A stretch of DNA of 5,201 bases from Rhizobium sp. Q54 (lineage in GTDB: Bacteria; Pseudomonadota; Alphaproteobacteria; SMXS01), in the NCBI GenBank assembly GCA_945872035.1, contig CAMBYA010000195.1, positions 1 to 5,201 on the forward strand, given 5' to 3'. The translations under genes and the position numbers were made by a program. Below, piece after piece: positions 1-5,201 of the stretch. The first letter of the stretch is position 1, and each line of letters begins with the position of its first letter. The notes beneath the pieces are model-generated. The model worked only from the letters and a program-made list of their open reading frames with translations. It was not told the origin of the DNA and made no database searches.

Positions 1-716
1 TCCGCGAGAGCTTCGAATACGTGCTCGCGCCGCTCGCCTCCGCCAACAGTGGCAAGGAAGACCGGGCCAATCTGCGCGAGATGCTGGCCTTCGCCACCCG
101 GGTTTCGGTGCCGGCTTTCATCCCCATGGCGACGCTGGTGATCTGCTACCGGCACGAATTGCTGCGCCAGAGCGGGTCGGAATTCGTTGCGGGCGCTGGC
201 GCGCTGCTGATCCTGGTGATCGGCCGCAGCCTGGAGGTGACCTGGGGGCCGTCCACCTCGATTCTCGCGATGATCGGCAAGTACCGGATTCCCTTCCTCA
301 ACGCGGCGGCGGGCGTCGCGGTGACGGCGCTGCTGGCGTTCCTGCTGATCCCGCATCCGGAGTATTTCGGCGGCGGCCTGCGGGGCAGCATGCTGGCGGC
401 GGCCATCGCCGCGGCTGGCGGCATCAACGTATCGGCGGTGCTGGGCTTCCTGCAGGTGCGCTACATCTACGGCCTGAAGCCCTATGACCGCCGCCTGGTC
501 CGCCCGCTCGCCGTGTCGGCGGGCATCTCGCTGGCCATGGCGCTGCTGTTCGACGTGACCGAGGGTATGTGGCGCACTGGCTATTTCATCCTGGGCATCG
601 TGACGCTGATCGTGGCCATGCTGGCGCTGATACGCTTCGGCTTCACCCGCGAGGACGCCCAGCTGGTGGTACCGAAAAAGCTCGCCAGGAAACTGCCTTT
701 CCTGCTGCGCAGGTAA
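1..716 (+). CDS. Polysaccharide/lipid flippase of the MOP superfamily, C-terminal part (5' end outside window)
   Basis: The open frame runs from the left edge (first full codon at base 3) to TAA at 714-716, giving about 237 visible residues; the start lies outside the window. About six hydrophobic segments are visible, near fragment residues 35-52, 61-79, 95-116, 128-152, 166-183 and 193-214. They are joined by short basic loops and followed by a basic tail ending in LLRR. The helix pattern, and the stretch 'GRSLEVTWGPSTSILAMIGK' before the third helix, fit the C-terminal half of Wzx-like polysaccharide biosynthesis proteins, which flip lipid-linked sugars or related lipids across the inner membrane. 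The downstream lipid-modifying genes on the same strand agree with an envelope role. The substrate cannot be read from sequence, and a MurJ-like or other MOP transporter is possible. Family call fairly sure, substrate unknown. Confidence 0.75.
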   Translation, partial: RESFEYVLAPLASANSGKEDRANLREMLAFATRVSVPAFIPMATLVICYRHELLRQSGSEFVAGAGALLILVIGRSLEVTWGPSTSILAMIGKYRIPFLNAAAGVAVTALLAFLLIPHPEYFGGGLRGSMLAAAIAAAGGINVSAVLGFLQVRYIYGLKPYDRRLVRPLAVSAGISLAMALLFDVTEGMWRTGYFILGIVTLIVAMLALIRFGFTREDAQLVVPKKLARKLPFLLRR

Positions 717-734
717 GGCATCCCCTGTTTCCGG

Positions 735-763
735 TTGGACATTGCCGCCGGCGGGACTATTTT
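735..763 (+). promoter_or_regulatory. Candidate sigma-70-type promoter ahead of the hydroxylase gene
   Basis: TTGGAC (735-740), a 17-base spacer, then TATTTT (758-763). The boxes match the consensus at 3 of 6 and 4 of 6 positions. The spacing is ideal and the site lies in the 104-base gap between the flippase stop and the GTG start at 821. TATTTT is one of the few AT-rich patches in this GC-rich region. A second possible -10 (TG-C-TACAGT, 775-783) lacks a matching -35. The genes could equally be served by read-through from the flippase. Confidence 0.25.
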
Positions 764-769
764 CCGCCC

Positions 770-789
770 GTCCGTGCTACAGTGCGGAC
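770..789 (+). other. Small stem-loop in the leader before the hydroxylase gene
   Basis: Bases 770-777 (GTCCGTGC) pair with 782-789 (GTGCGGAC) over a UACA loop. This gives an 8-pair stem, of which two pairs are G-U wobbles. If the candidate promoter at 735-763 is real, the stem would sit at or near the 5' end of the transcript, where it could stabilise the RNA. No run of T follows, so it is not a classical intrinsic terminator for the flippase gene. In DNA of this GC content a stem of this size can occur by chance. Confidence 0.3.
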
Positions 790-820
790 ACCGGTCAGGC
801 TATCTGGGACGACACGTATC

Positions 821-1582
821 GTGATCAAGCTCGGTTTCTGGAGTCGGCGGCGCCATCACCTGGACAAGATGACGCTGAAGGAACTGGTGAAGGCCTATTT
901 CCAGTACTACGCCATCCAGGCTTACATCTTGGTGGCCATCGCGGGTTATGCCTATGCGCTGACGGCGGGTGCGCCGCTGGCCGGGCTGGCCTGGACGGGG
1001 CTGGCAGCCGTCCTGATCTATCCGCTTGCATGGTACGGCATCCACCGCTTCATCCTGCACGGCAACTGGCTGGCGAAGACGCCGCTGACCGCGCCGGTCT
1101 GGAAGCGCATCCACTACGATCATCATCAGGACCCGCACGACCTGCACATCCTTTTCGGCGCGCTCTACACCACGCTGCCGACGGTGGCGATCGTCACCAT
1201 GCCGGTGGGTTACTACTTCGCCGGCTGGCCGGGCGCGGCGTTCGGCCTGGCGACCGGCTGCGTGATCACCTGCTTCTACGAGTTCTGCCACTGCATCGAG
1301 CACCTGTCCTACAAGCCGAAGAATCCGATCCTTGCCCGGATGAAGCAGATGCACATGGCGCATCATTTTCACAACGAGCGGGGCAATTTCGGCATCACCA
1401 ATTTCCTTTGGGACCGGGTGTTCGCCACGCTCTACACCAACGAGCGGCGGCCGCCGAAAAGCGTCACCGTGTTCAACCTGGGCTATGACGACGCCATGGC
1501 CGCGCGCTATCCCTGGGTGGCCGAACTGTCGGGCGGCGTGGCCAAGGGCACACCCCGCGACCGCCGTCGCGACGTGGCCTGA
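821..1582 (+). CDS. Membrane di-iron hydroxylase, fatty acid hydroxylase / sterol desaturase family
   Basis: Predicted 253-residue inner-membrane enzyme that would use a di-iron centre and O2 to hydroxylate a lipid chain. The family's histidine clusters are complete: H75-x4-H80, H98-x2-HH102, H157-x3-H161 and H178-x2-HH182. Hydrophobic segments lie near residues 31-50, 52-72, 114-134 and 135-155, leaving the His clusters on one face. The end of the core, 'GNFGITNFLWDRVFATLY', resembles the GFGI/WD.VF.T signature of FA2H/Scs7 fatty-acid 2-hydroxylases more than carotenoid hydroxylases. I chose GTG at 821 because GGGA lies 11 bases upstream; ATG at 869 (237 residues) has no convincing ribosome site but keeps all motifs. 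The frame is open further upstream, but that part overlaps the flippase gene. The GNAT gene starts 5 bases after the stop, indicating cotranscription. The family is sure; substrate and hydroxylated position are inferred. Confidence 0.85.
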   Translation: MIKLGFWSRRRHHLDKMTLKELVKAYFQYYAIQAYILVAIAGYAYALTAGAPLAGLAWTGLAAVLIYPLAWYGIHRFILHGNWLAKTPLTAPVWKRIHYDHHQDPHDLHILFGALYTTLPTVAIVTMPVGYYFAGWPGAAFGLATGCVITCFYEFCHCIEHLSYKPKNPILARMKQMHMAHHFHNERGNFGITNFLWDRVFATLYTNERRPPKSVTVFNLGYDDAMAARYPWVAELSGGVAKGTPRDRRRDVA

Positions 1583-1587
1583 CCTCC

Positions 1588-2739
1588 ATGAGCTTCGGCG
1601 AGGGCGGCGTACAGGTCGCCGAGGTCGTCACGAAGGGCGACCTCGAGACCTTCATCAACGTGCCCTGGACGATCTACCGGGGCGATCCCTACTGGGTACC
1701 GCCCCTGCGTTTCGAGCGGCACGACGTCTTGGACAAGGACAAGAACCCCTACTTCCAGCACGCCGAGGCCGCCTATTTCATCGCCCGCATGGACGGCAGG
1801 CCGGTGGGCCGGATCAGCGCCCAGGTCGACCGGCTCGCCCAGACCCATCAGGGGGCGGGCACCGGCCATTTCGGCTTCCTCGACGCGGTCGACGATCCGC
1901 TGGTGTTCGACGCCCTGTTCGAGGCCGCCGAGAGCTGGCTGCGTGAGCGCGGCATGACCCGCGTGCTGGGCCCGTTCAGCCTCTCGATCAACGAGGAATC
2001 CGGCCTGCTGGTCGAAGGCTTCGACGAGCCACCAAGGGTGATGATGGGCCACGCCCGCCCCTACTACGGCGAGCATGTCGAGGAGCTGGGCTACGCCAAG
2101 GTTCAGGACCTGTGGGCCTATGACCTCAACATCACCCACGAGTTCCCCTCGAACGTGCAGCGCATCCTCGAGAAGGCTCGCCGGCAGGAGAAGCTCAAGC
2201 TCCGCCGCATGCGCAAGAAGGACTTCGAGAACGAGCTGAAGATCATCATCGACATCTTCAACGATGCCTGGCGCGACAACTGGGGCTTCATCCCAATGAC
2301 CGACGCCGAGGTCGACAAGATGGGCAAGGACCTGAAGCCGTTCATCAAGGAACAGGGCTGCATGATCGCGGAATGGGACGGCGTGCCTACCGCGTTCATG
2401 CTGACGGTGCCCGACATCAACCAGGCCGCCGCAGACCTGGACGGCAGCATGCTGCCGTTCGGCTGGGCGAAACTGGCGTGGCGTCTGCTGGTGAAGTCGC
2501 CCACCCGCTGCCGCGTGCCGCTGATGGGCGTGCGCCAGCAGTTCCAGGGGAGCCTGGCCGGTGCGTCGATGGCGCTGCTGATGATCGAGGAAATCCGCAA
2601 GGCGACGGTGAAGGAAGTGGGCTACCGCCGCGCCGAGCTGTCATGGATCCTGGAAAGCAACGTGCCGATGCAGCGGATTCTCGAGATGATCCTGTGCCGG
2701 CACTACAAGACCTACCGGATGTATGAGAAGGCGCTGTAG
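1588..2739 (+). CDS. GNAT-like acyltransferase, about 380-residue alphaproteobacterial family
   Basis: Predicted soluble protein of 383 residues. The N-terminal part carries the family mark 'YRGDPYWVPPLR' (residues 30-41), 'NPYFQHAEAAYFIA' (53-66) and 'GRPVGRI' (70-76), a GNAT-like beta-strand pattern. A conserved central block covers about 126-160, including 'GPFSLSINEESGLL' and 'RPYY'. The C-terminus has 'AELSWILESN..M..ILE' followed by 'YKTYRMYEKAL', a GNAT-fold closing segment. Members are often labelled GNAT acetyltransferase, or loosely dATP pyrophosphohydrolase; I see no Nudix box (GX5EX7REUXEEXGU), so I reject the latter. The bacterial ceramide synthase of Caulobacter is also a GNAT-type N-acyltransferase. 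With the hydroxylase gene 5 bases upstream, N-acylation of a lipid base is a possible role, but this is inference. The ATG at 1588 has no Shine-Dalgarno and directly follows CCTCC, so translation is probably coupled to the upstream gene. Confidence 0.75.
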   Translation: MSFGEGGVQVAEVVTKGDLETFINVPWTIYRGDPYWVPPLRFERHDVLDKDKNPYFQHAEAAYFIARMDGRPVGRISAQVDRLAQTHQGAGTGHFGFLDAVDDPLVFDALFEAAESWLRERGMTRVLGPFSLSINEESGLLVEGFDEPPRVMMGHARPYYGEHVEELGYAKVQDLWAYDLNITHEFPSNVQRILEKARRQEKLKLRRMRKKDFENELKIIIDIFNDAWRDNWGFIPMTDAEVDKMGKDLKPFIKEQGCMIAEWDGVPTAFMLTVPDINQAAADLDGSMLPFGWAKLAWRLLVKSPTRCRVPLMGVRQQFQGSLAGASMALLMIEEIRKATVKEVGYRRAELSWILESNVPMQRILEMILCRHYKTYRMYEKAL

Positions 2740-2778
2740 GCGGCGGCAGGCCAATAAACAACCAAGATGCGCCGCATG

Positions 2779-2802
2779 AGGACGCTATTCGTCCTGTCAG
2801 GA
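2779..2802 (+). promoter_or_regulatory. Two mutually exclusive hairpins over the ribosome binding site of the secreted-protein gene
   Basis: AGGACG (2779-2784) pairs perfectly with CGTCCT (2790-2795) around a 5-base loop. The TCCT of the second arm (2792-2795) can instead pair with AGGA (2799-2802), which is the Shine-Dalgarno of the ATG at 2809, across a 3-base loop. The first fold leaves the ribosome site free and the second hides it. No T-run follows, so termination of the upstream operon is unlikely. The 8-mer GCCGCATG also occurs on both sides (2771-2778 and 2804-2811). The pairing is seen directly; a regulatory role is inference, and stems this short can be chance. Confidence 0.3.
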
Positions 2803-2808
2803 AGCCGC

Positions 2809-3468
2809 ATGCGATACCCCGATATGAAACAATGCCGGAAGCTGTGCGTGCTGGTCATGGCGCTTGCCCTAGCCGCCGTCTACGGCTCCGATGTAAACGC
2901 CTGCTCGCCGGGTGTCGGTTACGTACGGCCCACCAACTTCGATTTAGTCCGGAAGGCGGACGTGATCGTTGTGGCATCGGCTAATCTCGACGGCGCCACC
3001 ACTGATAGGCGCCAACGAGCGAGTGTCCGATTTCGAACCGATATCGACCTTAAGGGCAATCTGCCGAAGGAATTCGAGCGCGGCAACGACGTTTACGGTA
3101 ATCCCGCGCCGAGCGATCCGGACAACCTCTTATCGGTGAACCCCGAGGCCATGTCCGGCGCCTGTCACCGATACCTGTTCAGACGCAACGACCAGTACGT
3201 CCTTTTCCTGACGAAAGGGAAAGACGGCACATATAGCGATCCGGGATATAGTTTCGTCCGGGATAGCGAGGACTTTTCTGGAGAAGGGTCCGCATGGGTC
3301 CGGGCTATCAGGCTCTATATCGCGATCCAGGAGTTGCCCTTGCCGATTGATCAACTTCGTGCGCTCGGACGTGAATACGAAAAACTGACCGGAGCGGATG
3401 CCAGCAAAGAAGACAGGGCTATCGCCGCGGATATTGCTGTGCAGGCAGCGAGAATGCTCAAGGATTGA
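2809..3468 (+). CDS. Secreted protein of unknown function with Cys-first mature end, possibly NTR/TIMP-like
   Basis: Predicted 219-residue exported protein. A basic n-region and a hydrophobic core (about residues 14-25) end in 'VNA' immediately before C32, which fits signal peptidase I cleavage (V-x-A) and leaves Cys as the first mature residue. It is a poor lipobox because of the Asn at -2. The mature part reads 'CSPG..', then 'KADVIVVASA' (49-58), an 'LKG' turn (81-83) and 'GACHRYLFRRNDQYVLFLTK' (117-136). C32 and C119 are the only two cysteines of the mature part. N-terminal Cys, 'ADVIV', 'LKG' and 'C..Y....YVLFL' recall the order in NTR/TIMP-like domains, but I make no family assignment. 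ATG 2809 is chosen for AGGAA at 2799-2803; ATG 2824 and ATG 2767 are alternatives. Base composition differs: bases 3181-3240 hold 30 G+C of 60, against 45 of 60 at 1921-1980. Its gene converges on the SDR gene. Confidence 0.65.
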   Translation: MRYPDMKQCRKLCVLVMALALAAVYGSDVNACSPGVGYVRPTNFDLVRKADVIVVASANLDGATTDRRQRASVRFRTDIDLKGNLPKEFERGNDVYGNPAPSDPDNLLSVNPEAMSGACHRYLFRRNDQYVLFLTKGKDGTYSDPGYSFVRDSEDFSGEGSAWVRAIRLYIAIQELPLPIDQLRALGREYEKLTGADASKEDRAIAADIAVQAARMLKD

Positions 3469-3472
3469 GCGG

Positions 3473-3489
3473 CGACGTCTACAGCGTCG
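3473..3489. other. Weak inverted repeat at the convergent gene junction
   Basis: CGACG (3473-3477) and CGTCG (3485-3489) form a 5-pair stem with a 7-base loop. It lies across the 10-base gap between the two convergent genes and includes the SDR stop codon (3479-3481). It sits where a shared bidirectional terminator is expected, but neither strand shows a T-run, so intrinsic termination is doubtful. No better terminator is visible in this gap. Confidence 0.15.
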
Positions 3490-4273
3490 TACCCACCACC
3501 CCGCCCTCGACCAGCATGGCCGCCCCCGTCGTGGCGGAGGCCTGCGGTGAGCAGACATAGACGATCATGTTGGCCACCTCCTCCGGCGTCGCGAACCGGT
3601 GCAGCAGCGAGGTGGGCTTGTTGCTCTTAAGGAAGCCGGCGCCGATCTCCTCGGGCGTCACGCCCTGCTTCTTCGCCACGGCGTTGAGGAAGCCGCCGAC
3701 GGCGCGTGAGGTGGTCGGTCCGGGCAGCACCGAATTGACGGTGACGCCGGTGCCGGCCGCTGCCTCGGCGAGGCCGCGGGCGAGCGCGATCTGGGCCATC
3801 TTGGTGGTGCCGTAATGCACCATCTCCTTCGGCACCCGCTGCGCCGATTCCGACGAGATGAAGACGATGCGGCCCCAGTCGCGCTCCAGCATGCCGCGCA
3901 TGTAGGCGCGCGACAGGCGAACGCCCGACATGACGTTGGTTTCCCAGTAGCGGTTCCATTCGTCGTCAGCCAGGTCGAGGAAAGGCGTGGCCGAGAACGT
4001 CGCCACGTTGTTGACCAGGATGTCCACGTCCTTCACCGCCGCGACCATAGCGTCGCAGCCCGCCGCGCTGGAGACGTCTGCGGCGACGCCGTCGACGGTC
4101 ACGCCTGGAAAGGCGGCCTCGATCTCGGCGACCGCGCCGTCGACAGCCGCCTGGGTGCGTCCGTTGACGATCACCCGCGCGCCCGCGCCGGCCAGGCCCT
4201 CGATGGTCGCCCGGCCGATCCCGGCGGTCGAGCCGGTTACCAGCGCGGTCTTGCCGCTCAGGTCGATGCGCAT
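3479..4273 (-). CDS. SDR-family NAD(P)-dependent oxidoreductase (classical, FabG-like)
   Basis: Cytosolic 264-residue enzyme with the usual length of classical short-chain dehydrogenases. The Rossmann nucleotide site is TGSTAGIG (residues 13-20), D66 lies in the adenine-binding 'AADVS' stretch, and NNVA (88-91) stands in place of the common NNAG. The catalytic tetrad is complete: N113, S141, Y154 and K158 with correct YxxxK and Ser-to-Tyr spacing. N37-G38-R39 after the second strand favours NADP(H) over NAD(H), from the general rule that a basic residue there binds the 2'-phosphate. The C-terminal 'GAAMLVEGG' matches the family's closing strand. The start is fixed by the strong ribosome site GGGGAGGA (4286-4279 on the minus strand) five bases before the ATG. 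The gene lies 67 bases downstream of the PPOX gene on the same strand, so cotranscription is possible. The substrate is unknown; an acyl-ACP or other ketone/alcohol is possible. Confidence 0.9.
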   Translation of the reverse strand: MRIDLSGKTALVTGSTAGIGRATIEGLAGAGARVIVNGRTQAAVDGAVAEIEAAFPGVTVDGVAADVSSAAGCDAMVAAVKDVDILVNNVATFSATPFLDLADDEWNRYWETNVMSGVRLSRAYMRGMLERDWGRIVFISSESAQRVPKEMVHYGTTKMAQIALARGLAEAAAGTGVTVNSVLPGPTTSRAVGGFLNAVAKKQGVTPEEIGAGFLKSNKPTSLLHRFATPEEVANMIVYVCSPQASATTGAAMLVEGGVVGTTL

Positions 4274-4340
4274 GATCGTCCTCCCCTCGTGTCGTCGGGG
4301 AAGGTTACTGGGAAGGTGCCGGCTGCGCTACCTCACGTTG

Positions 4341-4814
4341 TCAGTACGACCCGCCCAGCTTCGAATGGTCCCAGCTGATCGTCTTCACCGGCGTGAAGCG
4401 GATGATTACCCGCTTGCGGGCGGAATAGCGGATGCCCTCCATCTCCTCGGCCGGGAACTCGGTCTTCGACGGGTCGCGCTGGCGGCGGATGTTCATCATG
4501 GTTTCAACGACGAAGGCGTTGTCGTCGATGATCTCGGCGGTGGCCTCGGCCATCATGGATTGCAGCTCAGCGTAGTCGTGGCCGGCCTCGATCAGCAGCG
4601 CCGCCTTCGGGTCGCGCTGCAGGTTCACCACCTTCTGGCTGGTGCCGTAGGTCGAGACCAGGAAGCGCCCCTGCTCGTCGTAATAGAAGAACATCGGCAT
4701 CGGATGCGGGAAACCGTGCGGGCCGTTGGAGACGATGATCAGGGTGTGCTCGCGCAGGATGAACGCCTTGAGTTCGTCCGGCGTCATGGTGATCTGGTCG
4801 CGCCGCGATGCCAT
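4341..4814 (-). CDS. Pyridoxamine 5'-phosphate oxidase-family (PPOX, split beta-barrel) flavin-type protein
   Basis: Predicted cytosolic protein of 157 residues, typical of short PPOX-class proteins that bind FMN or a related cofactor as dimers. It opens with an N-terminal helix (about 9-22). Barrel strands follow: 'TLIIVSNG' (24-31), 'PHPMPMFFYYDE' (36-47) and 'GRFLVSTYGTSQKVVNLQRD' (49-68), the last carrying the S/T-x-K-x-x-N-L segment that contacts cofactor phosphate in this fold. 'PKAALLIEAG' (69-78) completes the core. It is too short and lacks the C-terminal substrate residues of true PdxH, so pyridoxal phosphate synthesis is unlikely. The start at 4814 is chosen because GGGAGGAA (4826-4819) precedes it; an upstream ATG at 4877 would overlap the candidate promoter and lacks such a site. 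It is the upstream member of a possible pair with the SDR gene. The true reaction is unknown. Confidence 0.85.
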   Translation of the reverse strand: MASRRDQITMTPDELKAFILREHTLIIVSNGPHGFPHPMPMFFYYDEQGRFLVSTYGTSQKVVNLQRDPKAALLIEAGHDYAELQSMMAEATAEIIDDNAFVVETMMNIRRQRDPSKTEFPAEEMEGIRYSARKRVIIRFTPVKTISWDHSKLGGSY

Positions 4815-4848
4815 GGTCTTCCTCCCGCGCAGTTGAAGTTCGCGGCAA

Positions 4849-4877
4849 GGTATACGACAACGGCGGCGCGGCTCCAA
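4849..4877 (-). promoter_or_regulatory. Candidate sigma-70-type promoter for the PPOX gene
   Basis: On the minus strand TTGGAG (4877-4872) is followed by a 17-base spacer and TATACC (4854-4849). The boxes match at 3 of 6 and 4 of 6 positions. The site lies in the 92-base gap between the recG stop and the PPOX start, leaving a leader of roughly 25-30 bases that contains the strong ribosome site. A weak 5-pair inverted repeat (4825-4829 with 4841-4845) lies in that leader. Nothing that looks like an intrinsic terminator for recG is visible in the gap. Confidence 0.3.
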
Positions 4878-4906
4878 TCCTCGGGATTGATACGCGAGAC
4901 CGCAAG

Positions 4907-5201
4907 CTATCCCGAAGAGAGATAGCGGATGGCCGCGTCCCGCTCGAACAGGTACAGCAGCACGCGCAGCGCTTCTCCCCGCGATGATTTCAGGTCGGGA
5001 TCATCCTTCAGAAACGCCGTGGCGTCCTCGCGGGCGAGGCGCAGCAGGTCGCCGTGGACCTCCACGTCCGCCAGCCGGAAATCCGGCAATCCGCTCTGTC
5101 TGGTGCCGAGCAATTCGCCCGCACCACGCAGCCGCAGGTCTTCTTCGGCGATCACGAATCCATCGTCGGTGTCCCGGATCACCTTCAGGCGCTGTTGGGC
5201 G
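4907..5201 (-). CDS. recG: ATP-dependent DNA helicase RecG, C-terminal end (5' part outside window)
   Basis: About 97 C-terminal residues, entering at the right edge as '[15 protein letters not shown]' and ending at TAG (4909-4907). The diagnostic stretch is '[20 protein letters not shown]' followed by '[10 protein letters not shown]', the conserved region after helicase motif VI that is near identical across RecG proteins and belongs to the TRG (translocation in RecG) region. RecG is a cytosolic superfamily 2 helicase that remodels stalled replication forks and branch-migrates Holliday junctions. The wedge and ATPase domains lie outside the window. The end is of normal length, with no sign of truncation. 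Mfd shares the same region, but there the matching motif reads differently and a further C-terminal domain follows; here the protein stops where RecG does. An internal GTG at 5182 is not a real start. Confidence 0.95.
   Translation of the reverse strand, partial: AQQRLKVIRDTDDGFVIAEEDLRLRGAGELLGTRQSGLPDFRLADVEVHGDLLRLAREDATAFLKDDPDLKSSRGEALRVLLYLFERDAAIRYLSSG

Noticed and set aside
745..768. Possible intrinsic terminator after the flippase (CCGCCGGCGG palindrome 745-754; GGCGG/CCGCC stem 750-768)
   Set aside because: The stem is only 5 pairs, the T-rich bases lie in the loop rather than after it, and the patch fits a -10 box better.
569..820. Extension of the hydroxylase frame upstream to an ATG at 569
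   Set aside because: The extension overlaps 148 bases of the flippase gene and translates to Arg/His/Pro-rich sequence with no family similarity; the GTG at 821 gives a normal-length enzyme.
800..1372. Minus-strand open frame of 190 codons opposite the hydroxylase
   Set aside because: It mirrors the hydroxylase codons; the apparent richness in His, Arg and Gln comes from reading the complement of the GC-rich coding strand.
1507..2139. Minus-strand open frame of 210 codons across the hydroxylase end and GNAT start
   Set aside because: It is a shadow frame opposite well-conserved coding sequence, crosses a gene junction and has no recognisable motif or ribosome site.
1588..2739. Annotation as dATP pyrophosphohydrolase, a label sometimes given to this family
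   Set aside because: No Nudix box is present and the motifs fit a GNAT-like fold.
4341..4814. Call as pdxH (pyridoxamine 5'-phosphate oxidase)
   Set aside because: The protein is 157 residues against about 200 or more for PdxH, and the C-terminal substrate-binding segment of PdxH is absent.
3987..4925. Long plus-strand open frame (312 codons) antisense to the SDR, PPOX and recG genes
   Set aside because: It covers three genes with clear family motifs on the other strand; its translation is low-complexity and His/Arg/Ala-rich, as expected from a GC-rich shadow frame.

Overview
The window looks like ordinary chromosomal DNA of a GC-rich Proteobacterium, most likely an alphaproteobacterium; I cannot place it to order. 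The grounds are the strong G/C bias at third positions, the RecG C-terminus, and the roughly 380-residue GNAT-like protein with a 'GDPYWVPPL' N-terminal motif, a type I know mainly from that class. I see no tRNA, rRNA, CRISPR array, insertion sequence or phage gene.

Left part (1-2739, plus strand): three genes that look like one envelope-lipid/polysaccharide cluster. They are the C-terminal end of a multi-pass flippase of the polysaccharide/lipid exporter type (1-716), a membrane di-iron hydroxylase of the fatty acid hydroxylase superfamily (821-1582), and a GNAT-like acyltransferase (1588-2739). The last two are separated by 5 bases and are almost certainly cotranscribed. The hydroxylase resembles the fatty-acid 2-hydroxylase (FA2H/Scs7) histidine layout. 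Next to an N-acyltransferase-like protein, this suggests modification of an amide-linked membrane lipid such as a ceramide-like lipid. That link is inference.

Middle (2740-3468, plus strand): a small secreted protein of unknown function with a visibly lower GC content than its neighbours. It has a signal peptide ending directly before a cysteine and a second cysteine mid-protein, an arrangement that recalls NTR/TIMP-like domains. Two mutually exclusive small hairpins lie over its likely ribosome binding site.

Right part (3479-5201, minus strand), read from the right edge leftwards: the C-terminal end of recG, then a flavin/PPOX-type split-barrel protein and an SDR oxidoreductase. The last two have strong Shine-Dalgarno sequences and may form a two-gene unit with a candidate promoter in the 92-base gap after recG. 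The SDR gene converges on the secreted-protein gene with a 10-base gap.

The window shows no clearly new molecular system. The item most worth testing is the flippase / FA2H-like hydroxylase / GNAT cluster as a possible hydroxylated-lipid pathway, followed by the Cys-first secreted protein.
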